Below are positions 22,952 to 32,900 of a stretch of DNA of 64,000 bases, piece by piece. The DNA lies in contig JAPTYO010000011.1 in the NCBI GenBank assembly GCA_036873135.1, forward strand, positions 20,214,747 through 20,278,746, given 5' to 3'. The notes beneath the pieces were generated by a model. The model was not told where the DNA came from. It saw only the letters and a program-made list of their open reading frames with translations, and searched no databases. Each line of letters begins with the position of its first letter. The first letter of the stretch is position 1. This stretch comes from Clarkia xantiana subsp. parviflora. Its lineage: Eukaryota > Streptophyta > Magnoliopsida > Myrtales > Onagraceae. The position numbers were made by a program, and so were the translations under genes.

Positions 22952-23020
22952 GTCATTGTAGTGTAGTGGTAAGAATTTTTGCCTATCATGCGGGTGACTA
23001 GTGTTAAATTCTTAGTGACG
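22952..23020 (+). tRNA. tRNA-Asp-like module 1, right arm (not a functional tRNA)
   Basis: GTCATTGTAGTGTAGTGGTA and GCCTATCATGCGGGTGACT follow plant tRNA-Asp(GUC) closely; the acceptor stem GTCATTG/TAGTGAC is pairable. Upstream is TCAACAAAAG, comparable with the CAA start motif of plant tRNA genes, and TTTT follows at about 23024. The B box is degenerate and no CCA-type 3' end matters for a gene. Best read as a captured tRNA gene. Confidence 0.65.
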
Positions 23021-23078
23021 ATATTTTGGTCGTTAAACTAACATTAAATATAAAAAGTTTAGTAAACTTTCAACAAAA

Positions 23079-23149
23079 GACATTGTAGTGTGGTGGTTAG
23101 TATTCAAGCCTATCACCTAGGTGACCTGGGTTCGATTCTAGCTTGTAGC
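23079..23149 (+). tRNA. tRNA-Asp-like module 2, right arm (not a functional tRNA)
   Basis: GACATTGTAGTGTGGTGGTT, GCCTATCACCTAGGTGACC and the B box GGTTCGATT (23129-23137) follow plant tRNA-Asp. It lies about 127 bp after module 1 and shares its upstream TCAACAAAAG and downstream TTTT, so the two are a tandem duplication of a unit with flanks. Stems are partly broken and the anticodon reads ATC. Confidence 0.65.
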
Positions 23150-24129
23150 AGTATTTTAGTGAATTAATTTGAAAAATAGATAATTAATGCCAATTAATTG
23201 TGGCGCATCTGGGAAATGCGCCATGTATTAAATGTGGCGCATTTGGCAGATGTGCCATGTTTCTGGCGCATTTCGGAGGTGCGCTAATAGTGATTATCGT
23301 TCCGGAAACTCGTTTTCCCTTGTTTTTGTGTTTGAGTTCTAAAATGTGGGTAGTTTAGTGATTTTTCCTTGAATGTCTAAAGTTTCAACTTTGTTGTCTC
23401 CGTATAAATTTGCTGTTAAAATTGGGAGAACTTGGTCATGTGTTTGTCACATGACCCAATAAAAAAATAAATCCCAAAATTGCCCCTAGTTGAGTGGTGG
23501 TCGACCGGAATAGGGTGGTGGCCGGCCGAACAGAATAAGGTGGTGGCCGGCCGACCGGAATAGGGTGGTGGACGGCCGGCCGGAGTAGGGTGGTGGTCGG
23601 CCGGCCGGAGTAGGGTGGTGGTCAGCCGGCCGGAGTTGGGTGGTTGCCGGCCGGAGTTGGGTGTGGTCGGAGTAAACATAAAAGTATCAAGGGAAATTTC
23701 GACGTTTCACACCATCTTGTCAAATTTGACAGAAAAAATGGACGGAAAACCAAATTTTAACAAAGTTGAAACTTCAGACAGCCAATATTAACCATTTAAA
23801 CTTCAGTCACCAAAATCTCACATAGGGCAAACCTCAGACAGTTTATATGTTCTTAACCCTAAAAAAATACGGTTTTCCAAATCAGCATCTGAGAATATTT
23901 ATATATTTACTTTTAGGTACCTAAGAAAATATAGTTGACAAATTGGTACCTGGAAAAGTTTTGTGACTTTCATGTATTTAATTTATGTTTATTGTTACAA
24001 TCAAATAACTATCTTTTGTTACTAAGGATTATGACAAAAAAGTGTAACAACAAAAGTTAGTTACTAGGTTGCAACCATAAACATTTTGATAGATACCAAT
24101 CTATCAAGCCGTGTTTTCTTAGGTACCTA

Positions 24130-25510
24130 AACGCACAAAAACACTAATGTACCAATTTTTCAAATGGTATTTTTTTTCTCTTGTATACTGGAAGATTTTA
24201 ATCATTATACCAGTATAGACATACACTCATATAATATATATTGGTATGGCGTATGTGATGGATATACGCTCAATTTAGACCCGTTTTCATTCGGATTGTA
24301 TTATTTTAATTATCCTACGAGTGATTGTAAATCGAAACTTTGACCCGAACACGTCACCCGCGGCGAAATGGTCCGGACGAGAGAAAAAACGCCCGCCTGG
24401 ATATTTTGCTAGGTCCGATCCCAAACCTCCGGGGTCGGGCCTCCCGTCCGACCCCGAAGGTCCCAACGTTCTTCCGACACGCGATATTCCCGCCCAAGGG
24501 GTGTGCGAGGCTTCCGGAACACTGTCCTTTTAACCGTCCCTCGTGATGACCCGACCATCACTTTGCACGTCCGAAACTTATAAAATATCACGAACCCTTC
24601 AATGCTTGCTAAGGGCTTAATCCCTTTATTACTTGTTAACCGGGCTCGTTTAGGAGTTAACGGTGCCATAACCGCCTTAATCTCCTTTGAGCCTATAAAT
24701 AAAACTCCACCACTATTCATTTACTAAGTTGATATAACTTGCATGATTTGAGCTCTCCCTTCTCTATACTTTCTCTCTCTACATTGTTCTAATTTAAGCA
24801 TAGGAGAGGGTTCGCTGGTACCACCCCCGGTTTACCCCTCGTGTAGGTCTGCAAGAAGAAGGATCTCGAAGAAGGAGAGAGAAATCTACGCGTAAGTTGG
24901 CCATTCGGATTGACGACCCATCGACCCGATATGCAGGACTTAACAGTATGTTAGGTTTACCCAAGAATATGTTTGTTACATGTGTATGTTGACTATTAGC
25001 TGAAGAATACAAAATAAGAAAATACTATTGGTTGACAAACGATTTTTCACAACAAATCAAAATTGATTTACATTATTATCTTTGTCGAATACCGTATTTT
25101 TGCATTTAATTTGTGTTCACACATAAAAGGTAATGTTTTCACCCAATAATACATAAGTATTACATGTGTCTGTTGACAATTAGCCAGAAAAATAAAATGT
25201 TACTAGTTAACAACTGAGTCCCTGGAACAAATTAAAATTGAGTTGTATTATTATCTTTGTCGACTACTGAATCTTTGAAATTGGTTTATTCCCACACAAA
25301 TAAGGTAATGTATTATATTACTGGTTAAATAGAAAATGCGTTACTTAGATATTGCAATTAGTTACATAAATTTAATCTTAGTTAATATTGAACCAACCTC
25401 TTTTAGAGCATATCCAATGTCTTTCTATAAAAGTTAACCCATTTTAGTTTTTGGTTTAAGGAATACAAAAAGTTGCTACAATGGTAGCATTCCTTAAAAC
25501 TGGCAAACTT
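24130..25510 (+). repeat. Unclassified dispersed repeat X, copy 2, split by a solo LTR
   Basis: Same sequence order as 20450-21165. The LTR 24256-24945 interrupts it; the uninterrupted copy at about 20560 shows the empty site. 23870-24129 holds no gene. Confidence 0.75.
24256..24945 (+). mobile_element. Solo LTR of a Tat element (690 bp)
   Basis: TGATGGATATACGCTC at the start and GACTTAACA at the end are flanked by exact 5-bp duplications GTATG (24251-24255 and 24946-24950). A TATA box TATAAATA is at 24694-24701 and the conserved leader block GGAGAGGG...CCCCTC at 24803-24840. No internal sequence, primer site or polypurine tract adjoins it, so it arose by recombination between the two LTRs of a full element. 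Confidence 0.93.
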
Positions 25511-25514
25511 ATAT

Positions 25515-25949
25515 TTATTCTAAGTATATAGCCCGCCCACTGCTCAGAAAAAAAATCAGACTGAGTGTTAGTTGCATAACATAGATATGCAAGAATACAC
25601 CAAATGATTGCAATCTTCACATGATTTCTAAATGAGCGCGAACGATTGAAATTTCTTATTTGTTAGTACTCCATAAAATAAAATAAATCGTAACAACAAA
25701 CATGTGCAAAATCGATTAAACTAAATGTTGGAAACGAAACGATTACGCCATGGGTAACACATGGCGTCACGCGCATAGCGCACTCATCCCTCGACAGAAA
25801 GGACACATCGATTCAAAGTACAAATTTAATATGAAGTGTTTAATTCGATGCTTGAAATAAATTTTCATTTGCATAAAAACCCATTTCGGGTTTTACTCAT
25901 ATAACTTCTCGTAGAGAATTATAAACTAGCAAAAGGTGAGAACCTAACA
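25515..25949 (-). mobile_element. 3' LTR fragment (U3 side) of a Tat-type element (minus)
   Basis: On the minus strand a polypurine tract TATCGGGGGCAAG (25962-25950) is followed by TGTTAGGTTCTCACC. The LTR can be followed to about 25515, where repeat X begins, without reaching a TATA box or the leader block, so only U3 is left. The orientation fits the aORF on the opposite strand at 26539-27990 and the array at 27960-28220. Confidence 0.6.
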
Positions 25950-26538
25950 CTTGCCCCCGATACATTGGCCGGTCGCTTTTTCTTTGAAAGAGATCACGAT
26001 CTGTGTCGACTTATCTTTTTAGCTTATTTTCCTTATCTTTGATGATTTGGCGAAATCTTGCTTGGAGTTCCCTCTTCACTTTTGTGATATTATCTTGAGT
26101 GACATCTTTCCTTATCTTTTCATGACCATTGGAGTTTGACATTTGTTTCCTCTTCTCAGAAGGGATTTACAACGGTTACTTTTGGGGAATCTTCCCAAAG
26201 AAGTCAGTCGTTCAAGGAACTCATTTATTGGTGTAGTGAAAAGAGAGAAGGTATGATAACATGCTGATTCACCTTCTTCTCCTCCTGGCATAAATACCCG
26301 AAGTCCAATTTTACTATTTTCACTTTTCATTCTCTTGGGTTCTTGATCTGTCTCTCTTAAAAGCTCTTCTCGTCTTTGCGAATCATCCTGACTAATCAAT
26401 TTAGCGCTTTCTTCATTTATTCTCATTCTCATTGACCTTTTTCCCCTGACGAGAGAATTTTAGTCGGGATTGCTACACTAGGACCTCAGGACCCCGCTCA
26501 AGAAGATTCATTTTTTTCGTTCTATCTCTAAGACTCCC

Positions 26539-27990
26539 ATGGCTTCCTCCAGAACCCCATCAGTTAACGTTCCTTCTTCCTTCGTCCCCTCTCTTTCTAA
26601 AAACCCTAGGAGAAATCTTCTATCTGCCCAAGCTTTCAAGGAAGCGGTGATCCGGGCTAATCTCTCTGATGCGGAGAAGCCTCAATATGACAGCGCCACC
26701 AAGCAACAACATTTTCCTTTGGAAGGGGAGGTTGCCGTTTTTCCAAAGAAAATCGAGGCGGGTCTTAGATTCCCCTTTTGCCCCGATCTATTAAAACTTA
26801 GTGAATTATATGGTCTCCACCCTTGTCAACTTTTTGTCAATACCATTCGTTTCTGGGTAGGCTTTCGTTGCCTCTGCGACGTTCAAGGCTAGCGATATAG
26901 TTTGGACGTCTTCAGGTGCTTTACAGGTTGGAAGACAACAAATTTTTGACATTCGCCTTCAAATCAAGATGGCCCAGGGATGAGGGGCCTTTCACCTGGA
27001 AGGTCAACAAAGACCTTGTTACAGGCTTGGAGACGTACAACGCCAACTGGAAAGATCGTTATTTTTTATGTCAAGCATGTGTCTCTTGGCCCATCGTAGC
27101 TTCCCGAGGTGCCGACGCCCCTCCTTCCCTGGATGGTCTGGAAGCCTTAGAGTTTCACGAGTTGGAAAAAATACATGCCGCTCTCCTCAAAGGTTTCAAG
27201 CCATGGCATTCTGTTTCGGACACTACTGAGTGGGCTCTTATCTGCTCCGGAATACGTCAAGTCTTGAGGATATTCCCGTCAACTGGTAAAAGAAGACGAC
27301 GATCTCCGAGAAGACTTCTAGTAAGCCGACCATTAATCTTCCTAATGAGTCTCAACTTTATGAGGAGTTAAACTCATTTTTTGCTTCTCACGGTATTAAT
27401 CTTATTCCTGGTCTTGTTCTTTTCTAAACATGTTTTTCTTTGTTGATCCATTTTTTTCATTTTCAGGCGACACTTTGTCAGAGAAGCATGTCACAAGGTT
27501 CTCTAAATCACCAGTATGGACTGGGATGAAGTATGATGGTCCACCATTTGGCTAGAACATGCTTCGGGGGGTTCCCGACAATTTTGTCGGCGATGCCGAA
27601 TGGAACCCCCTGGTGTCTTTGGGTGGGATATTCTCTTAAAGAGGGTCACTCCATCGCTGATCGTGATGTGAAACTTCATTTGCTGAATGCTTCAGTGCCT
27701 CCGCGAGATCACATTCGCATCAAGATTAATGCCCGCAGGGCGGAGAAGGCGACTCACCTTTTCTTGCAGGGACAAGCCAAGGTAGATAATTTTTCAGCTT
27801 CTTTTAGAATTTTTTATTGTTTACTCCTCTTTTTTAAACTCGTATTTTTTCTTTGCAGGCTTCAAGGGATTCTCTTCGTATTTCCCGACTGGTCGTCCTT
27901 GACTTCTGCTAAAATGAAGCTCCACGAGCTTCAGGCGGAGTTAAGAAGAGAAGCAACGCCTTTGCGAGGAAGTGGCAGTAGTTGTTGACG
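26539..27990 (+). pseudogene. Tat accessory ORF with introns, broken copy
   Basis: The first frame (MASSRTPSVNVPSSF) contains IEAGLRFPFCPDLLKLSELY and NTIRFWVGFRCLCDVQ, the same core as the copies at 6688 and 63231. It stops at 26892 and continues in another frame at about 26916 (RLEDNKFLTFAFKSRWP, WKDRYFLCQACVSWP). Intron-like gaps with GT and AG ends lie at about 27392-27467 and 27782-27858 (77 nt, ends TTTGCAG). Plus orientation is antisense to the minus-strand element it belongs to. The role of the protein is unknown; the family is known as putative gypsy-type transposon protein. Stops at 26892 and near 27553 make the copy non-functional. 25963-26538 upstream includes a minus-strand frame (26112-26432) that I cannot identify. 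Confidence 0.75.
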
Positions 27991-28220
27991 AGTACGTCAC
28001 CACCTCACCGCTTTCTTTAAGAGGAAGGGTTTCTTCTTAGCTGGTGACGAGTAGGTCGCCACCTCACTGCTTTCCTTAAGAGGAAGAGTTTTTCCGTAGT
28101 TGGTGACAAGTAGGTCGCCACCTTACTGCTTTCCTTAAGAGGATGGGTTTCTCCGTAGCTGGTGACGAGTAGGTCGCCATATCACCGCTTTCCTTAAGAG
28201 TAAGGGTTTTTATTGAGGGT
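27960..28220. repeat. 65-bp tandem array, about 4 units
   Basis: Units of the type GGTGACGAGTAGGTCGCCAC followed by CTCACTGCTTTCCTTAAGAGGA recur at about 27980, 28040, 28106 and 28165. The position, next to the 3' end of the aORF, matches the arrays between pol and aORF in element B, so this is the 3' region of the same minus-strand element. Pol itself is missing beyond it. Confidence 0.8.
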
Positions 28221-29933
28221 ATTGTATTCCCACTTGTAGTCGTCGACTTCAAAAGCGTCATCTATGAACTTGTAGTCGCTGACCTTTCTCTTTATCTTCA
28301 CGTGGGGAACCTTATATGCCGCCGAATTTTTATCATCGACTTTGAAGTTCCCGTCTCTAGCTCTTATTTCATATAGGATCTAACACGGGGTGCATCATTA
28401 GTTTTTTTGTATAATGTGAAGGGGTGCAAAATTTACTTTGTCACTAGTATATATACTAATTTTATAAGTTGAGGGGTGCTGCACCCCGTCAACTGTTTGT
28501 AGCTCCGTCACTGATTATGATCGATTGTAACCTAAGAAAATTAGCGAGAGGAAAATCTATAGAAAGGTGGGGAAAGACTTGGTCCATGTGGGTAGAGGGT
28601 ATTTCTAAAAAAAAAAAACCATCTGTCTATCAAGTAATAATTATATTGGTTTAGATTGAAGGAAGATACATGTTCCGAACCCCAGGTCAGGACATGTTCC
28701 GAAAGCTCTTTTAGTGGCATCTGTTGTAATTATTGTCACTTTCAAAGCCACATTAGGAATACATCGGAATGCACATGTCGAAATCTTTGTCATTTCGGGT
28801 TTAGATTAGATATTTATCACATTCACTTATTTTTTTGTGCTTACCGAGAGCAAAACCGAATCCAAGAGATTTTTTGTTTTGGGTAGAAGAAAATCCAAGA
28901 GATTCATGGTTTACCACACGCCACTCCGTCTCCCTCCGTTTGACACGCCTTCAATATTTCAATGTAAATACCAAAATTTCATCATCTACCAATGCTCTAA
29001 CCTCACGAGCCCTAAATCTGTAGACTTAACCCAATTGTGGTCTGCGCTCATCTGCTTTCATTTGATATGCCGTCTCCTTCTCTTGTGATCACAATGGAAA
29101 AAAGCTGATCTGTTCTGTTCGGGTGTGATCTTATTTTCAGCTTCTTAATTACTCAGCGCAAATCCGTCCTCTTACTCCGGCCGGCCCCGATTCTGCCGTT
29201 CGACTATGATTTGGCATTCAGTTCATTGATTCACATTACTGTGGGCGATAGATACCCCTGACGCTACATCGGTATCACTGGAGGTTGCTTTTTCTCTCTT
29301 TATCGACGCCATTGCCACATTTTTTTTACCATATTCTCTTGTGAACGTGAAGCTAGGTTGCTATTTTTCTGAATGAATTAGTGGTTTTTTTTACACACTT
29401 CAATTATTTTATCTCATTTGGTTTCATTTTTGGCTTTTTATAAGTTATCTGAACAGGAGGCTTCTTGTCCTTTTGTTTCCAATGAGGTAAATATTGAGTG
29501 AATTTGGACATTCTTGGTGCTAATATTCAGCTACTGAAGGACCTCTTGCTTCCGCCGTTAACTGAGAAGCACTTCCGCAACTGCATTTGTGTAAAGTTTT
29601 TCTACTTCGTCCGGCAACCTTAATATCTTCTGATTCACGGTGCTGCTTATTACAAGAAAGGTTATTGCGTCTCATCTGATAGTGGAATCATTGGGTGGGT
29701 TCTGAACTTCTGATAGGGTATTGTTACCAAAAATGGTTGATTCTGGTTGGCTGAGTTGATTGAAGTAGATAATGGGGATGGCTCTCAAATGATGGGACAT
29801 TCTCAACCCAAGGATCTTCTGCTTGTTGGTTTGTAAGATTTGGATTTTGAAGCCGACTTCTATTAATTGCAAGTGTCATGATGATTATTAATGTATTCCA
29901 TTCTCCAATGTGCTTGTTGGAGGTTTTGGATTT
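28221..29933. other. Upstream region of the ALA1-like gene, no separate gene
   Basis: 28380-28480 has ACACGGGGTGCATCATT and GGGGTGCTGCACCCCGT, which look like a decayed transposon end pair. The pyrimidine-rich stretch from about 28900 to 29400 and the sequence to 29933 probably include promoter and 5' untranslated leader, perhaps with a leader intron (donor-like GAGGTAAAT near 29486). The exact start of transcription cannot be read. Short frames at 28469-29088 and 29672-29872 show no domains. Confidence 0.4.
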
Positions 29934-32900
29934 ATGACTTCTGAGCAGCCACTGCTGTCAACTTCTGAAGCTGCTCCTCCTAAGTTGACTGCTACCACTG
30001 CTGGGTCCTTCGGATGTCTTTCCCGTGATACTTCTTCATTCACATCATCATCTGTCGATGGTAGCCAAGGCACTCTCCTAAAAGAAGAGGAAAAGGAAAA
30101 GTTACCTCCTCTAGATTCTAGTATTTGGGGAAAGCCTCTGGAACATCCTCTTCCCCGAGCAGCAAGGAAGCAGTTCTTTTCGGCTGACTTTGATTTTGGC
30201 CAGCAATTTCCATTGGAATGCCCTACGCGAGACAGAAAACGCCAAAGAGCGTGGGCTTCGATGGAGCTGGCCAGTTGTAACAATGATTATTCAACACCCC
30301 TAGAAGCTTGCAGGGATTCGTCCGTGATGCAAGAGAAGCCGAGGGTACGCCACAGAAGTGTGCATTTTGATGATAATTTGTTTCAAGAACAGGATCCCAG
30401 GCTGATATATATCAACGATCCAAGGAAGACAAATGAGAAGTACGAGTTCACAGGGAATGAAATTCGTACTAGCAGATACACTGTTGTCACATTCTTTCCG
30501 AAGAATTTATTCATTCAGTTCCATCGTGTTGCTTATCTGTATTTTCTTGCTATTGCTGCGCTCAATCAGCTTCCACCCCTTGCAGTCTTTGGAAGGACAG
30601 TGTCTCTGTTTCCTCTGTTGTTTGTACTTTCTGTCACGGCCATCAAAGATGGTTATGAAGATTGGAGAAGGCACAGGTCAGACCGCAATGAGAATAACAG
30701 GGAAGCACTTGTTCTTCAGGGAGGTCAGTTCCGTCCAAAAAGATGGATGAAAATTCAGGCTGGTGAGCTAGTGAAAGTATGCGCTGATGAGACAATTCCA
30801 TGTGACGTGGTCTTGCTTAGTACCAGTGATCCTAGTGGACTTGCTTACATACAGACTATGAACCTGGATGGCGAGTCCAACTTGAAGACAAGATATGCAC
30901 GACAGGAGACTGCTTCATCTGTGTTTGAAGAGTCTTCTATATCAGGGCTCATCAGATGTGAACAGCCAAATAGGAATATCTATGAGTTTACTGCTAACAT
31001 GGAGTTTAGTGGGCATAAGTTTCCCCTCACCCAGTCGCACATTATTTTACGTGGTTGTCAGTTGAAAAATACAGAATGGGTGATTGGAGTAGTGGTATAT
31101 GCTGGGCAGGAGACCAAAGCCATGCTGAACAGTGCTGCATCTCCCTCCAAGAGAAGCAAATTGGAAAGCTACATGAACAGGGAAACTCTCTGGTTGTCAG
31201 TATTTCTTTTCATAATGTGTTTTGTTGTGGCACTTGGAATGGGGTTATGGCTTAAAAGGCACAAGGAACAGCTTGATACCTTGCCATATTACAGAAAGAG
31301 ATACTTCAGACATGGGAAGGATGATAAGAAACGTTATAAATACTACGGAATTCCCATGGAAACATTTTTTTCATTTTTGAGTTCCATCATAGTGTTTCAG
31401 ATAATGATCCCTATATCCCTCTATATAACGATGGAATTGGTTCGATTGGGACAGTCATATTTTATGATTGAAGACAATCATATGTATGATCATGCAACAG
31501 ATTCTCGGTTCCAATGTAGATCCTTGAATATAAATGAGGATTTGGGTCAAATACGGTACATCTTTTCTGACAAAACTGGGACTTTGACAGAAAACAAGAT
31601 GGTGTTCCGGAAAGCATGTCTGTATGGGAAGGATTACGGGAGCTCTTTGCACGTCGGGAACTCATTGCTAGGTCCGAATATAACAGGTACACAATATTTT
31701 ATTATTTATTTATCATCAGCAAACATCATACTCATAACTTCGTTCACAGCACCAAGAAAGTGCAAGCACATAGAAAATATACAAAAGAGGGGTCAAGAAC
31801 TACCATCCATTTGTTAGTATCTCTGTAGCATCAAATAAGAAGACCAGATTCCATTCACTGTTTCCGGTCAACCAAAATCCGAATGAGCCACACAATTTTC
31901 AGAACCGTCAACTAGCATTCCGTTCCCTTCAGGCTCCAAATGATCCACTATGTAGCTGCAAGTATTATCCTTATGCTACATCTCTTTTGCTTGCTGCACA
32001 TAATTCCATGCCAAGCCCATGACTCATCTATGACCGAGGTAGCTGTCACACAAGGGAGAACCAAGAGACCAAGGATTGCATTCCAAATGTCTAGATCAAG
32101 TTCAATGAAAGTTGCTAACCGTCTAATGCAAATATGCTGTCTTTCGAATTTTAAATTAAAGCTTAATATTAGATCCTGCCTAATGCCCTAATCTCATTAC
32201 TTCTGTTTTATTAAAATGCCCGTTCTGCTTCTGTTCTAATTAAACCACTGTTTCATTTACTCCAGAGGAAACTGGGACTAGAAAATGGAATCTCAAATCA
32301 GAAGTTTCTGTTGATTCAGACTTAATGAAGTTACTGCACAGAGAATTAACTGGAGAAGAAAGACTTGCAGCCCATTTATATTTCCTTACATTGGCTTCAT
32401 GTAACACTGTTATACCAATTCTGCATGAAGATATGTCAATTGATTATCAAGGCGAGTCCCCTGATGAGCAAGCATTGGTTGCTGCTGCATATTCTTATGG
32501 ATATACTCTTTTTGAGCGTACTTCTGGGCATATTGTGGTTGACATTAATGGTGAGAAATTAAGGTAGACATTTATCTCTGGTACACTCTCTAGACCTCTA
32601 AAAACCTTCCTATACTGACCTTACCGATGACAACTTATGTTACTCTTTTAAATAGTCACTTGTGTTCAACTATTAATGATTTCCTTAATTTGTTTCCTTT
32701 AGGTTGGATGTTTTGGGACTTCATGAATTTGATAGTGTGAGGAAAAGGATGTCTGTGGTCATTAGGTTTCCAGATGGCTCTGTGAAAGTGTTGGTAAAAG
32801 GTGCTGATACATCAATGTTCACTGCTTTAACTAAAGATACTGAAAGTAGTGTCAATTTGTGGCGTGAAACCCAAAGCCATTTGACAGGATATTCAATTCA

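Larger units (their letters stand above)
22043..23368. mobile_element. 1326-bp foldback Mutator-like element with tRNA-Asp-like modules
   Basis: The element starts GGAAAAATCACTAAACTACC and ends with the exact reverse complement; the arms (22043-22673 and 22735-23368) are near-perfect inverted repeats of about 632 bp around a 61-bp loop. It is flanked by exact 9-bp copies of TTGAATGTC (22034-22042 and 23369-23377), as left by Mutator-type transposases. There is no ORF. Each arm has a GC-rich subterminal block with ATGCGCC/GGCGCAT words (22120-22215 and mirror) and two tandem tRNA-Asp-like modules. The few mismatches between arms suggest a recent origin or repair between arms. Confidence 0.9.
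21962..23859. mobile_element. Mutator-like element, interrupted by a foldback element
   Basis: Left end GGGTGGAGTACCTATACTGT... and the reverse complement of the right end GGGTTAAGAACATATAAACTGT... align over about 100 bp (shared AGTTTGCC, AAGTTTCAACTTTGTT). The flanks are TAAAAAATA (21953-21961) and TAAAAAAATA (23860-23869), a 9-bp target duplication allowing one A-run difference. The interior includes TCATGTGTTTGTCACATGA and GC-rich repeats of GGCCGGAGTAGGGTGGTGG (23500-23670). No transposase is encoded. The foldback element 22043-23368 sits in its left TIR. Confidence 0.75.

Noticed and set aside
22952..23149. Functional tRNA-Asp genes
   Set aside because: Module 1 lacks a proper B box, module 2 has broken acceptor and T stems, and the anticodon position reads ATC instead of GTC.
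23416..23679. Pro/Arg-rich ORF at 23416-23679 (minus)
   Set aside because: Encoded by the repeated GGCCGGAGTAGGGTGGTGG unit of a transposon; not a gene.
29910..29933. Upstream start of the ALA1-like protein at 29910
   Set aside because: The codon there is GTG; the first in-frame ATG is 29934.
31687..31817. Extension of exon 1 of the ALA1-like gene to the stop at 31817
   Set aside because: A GT donor at 31687 joins in phase to exon 2 and keeps the conserved P4-ATPase sequence; the read-through tail has none.
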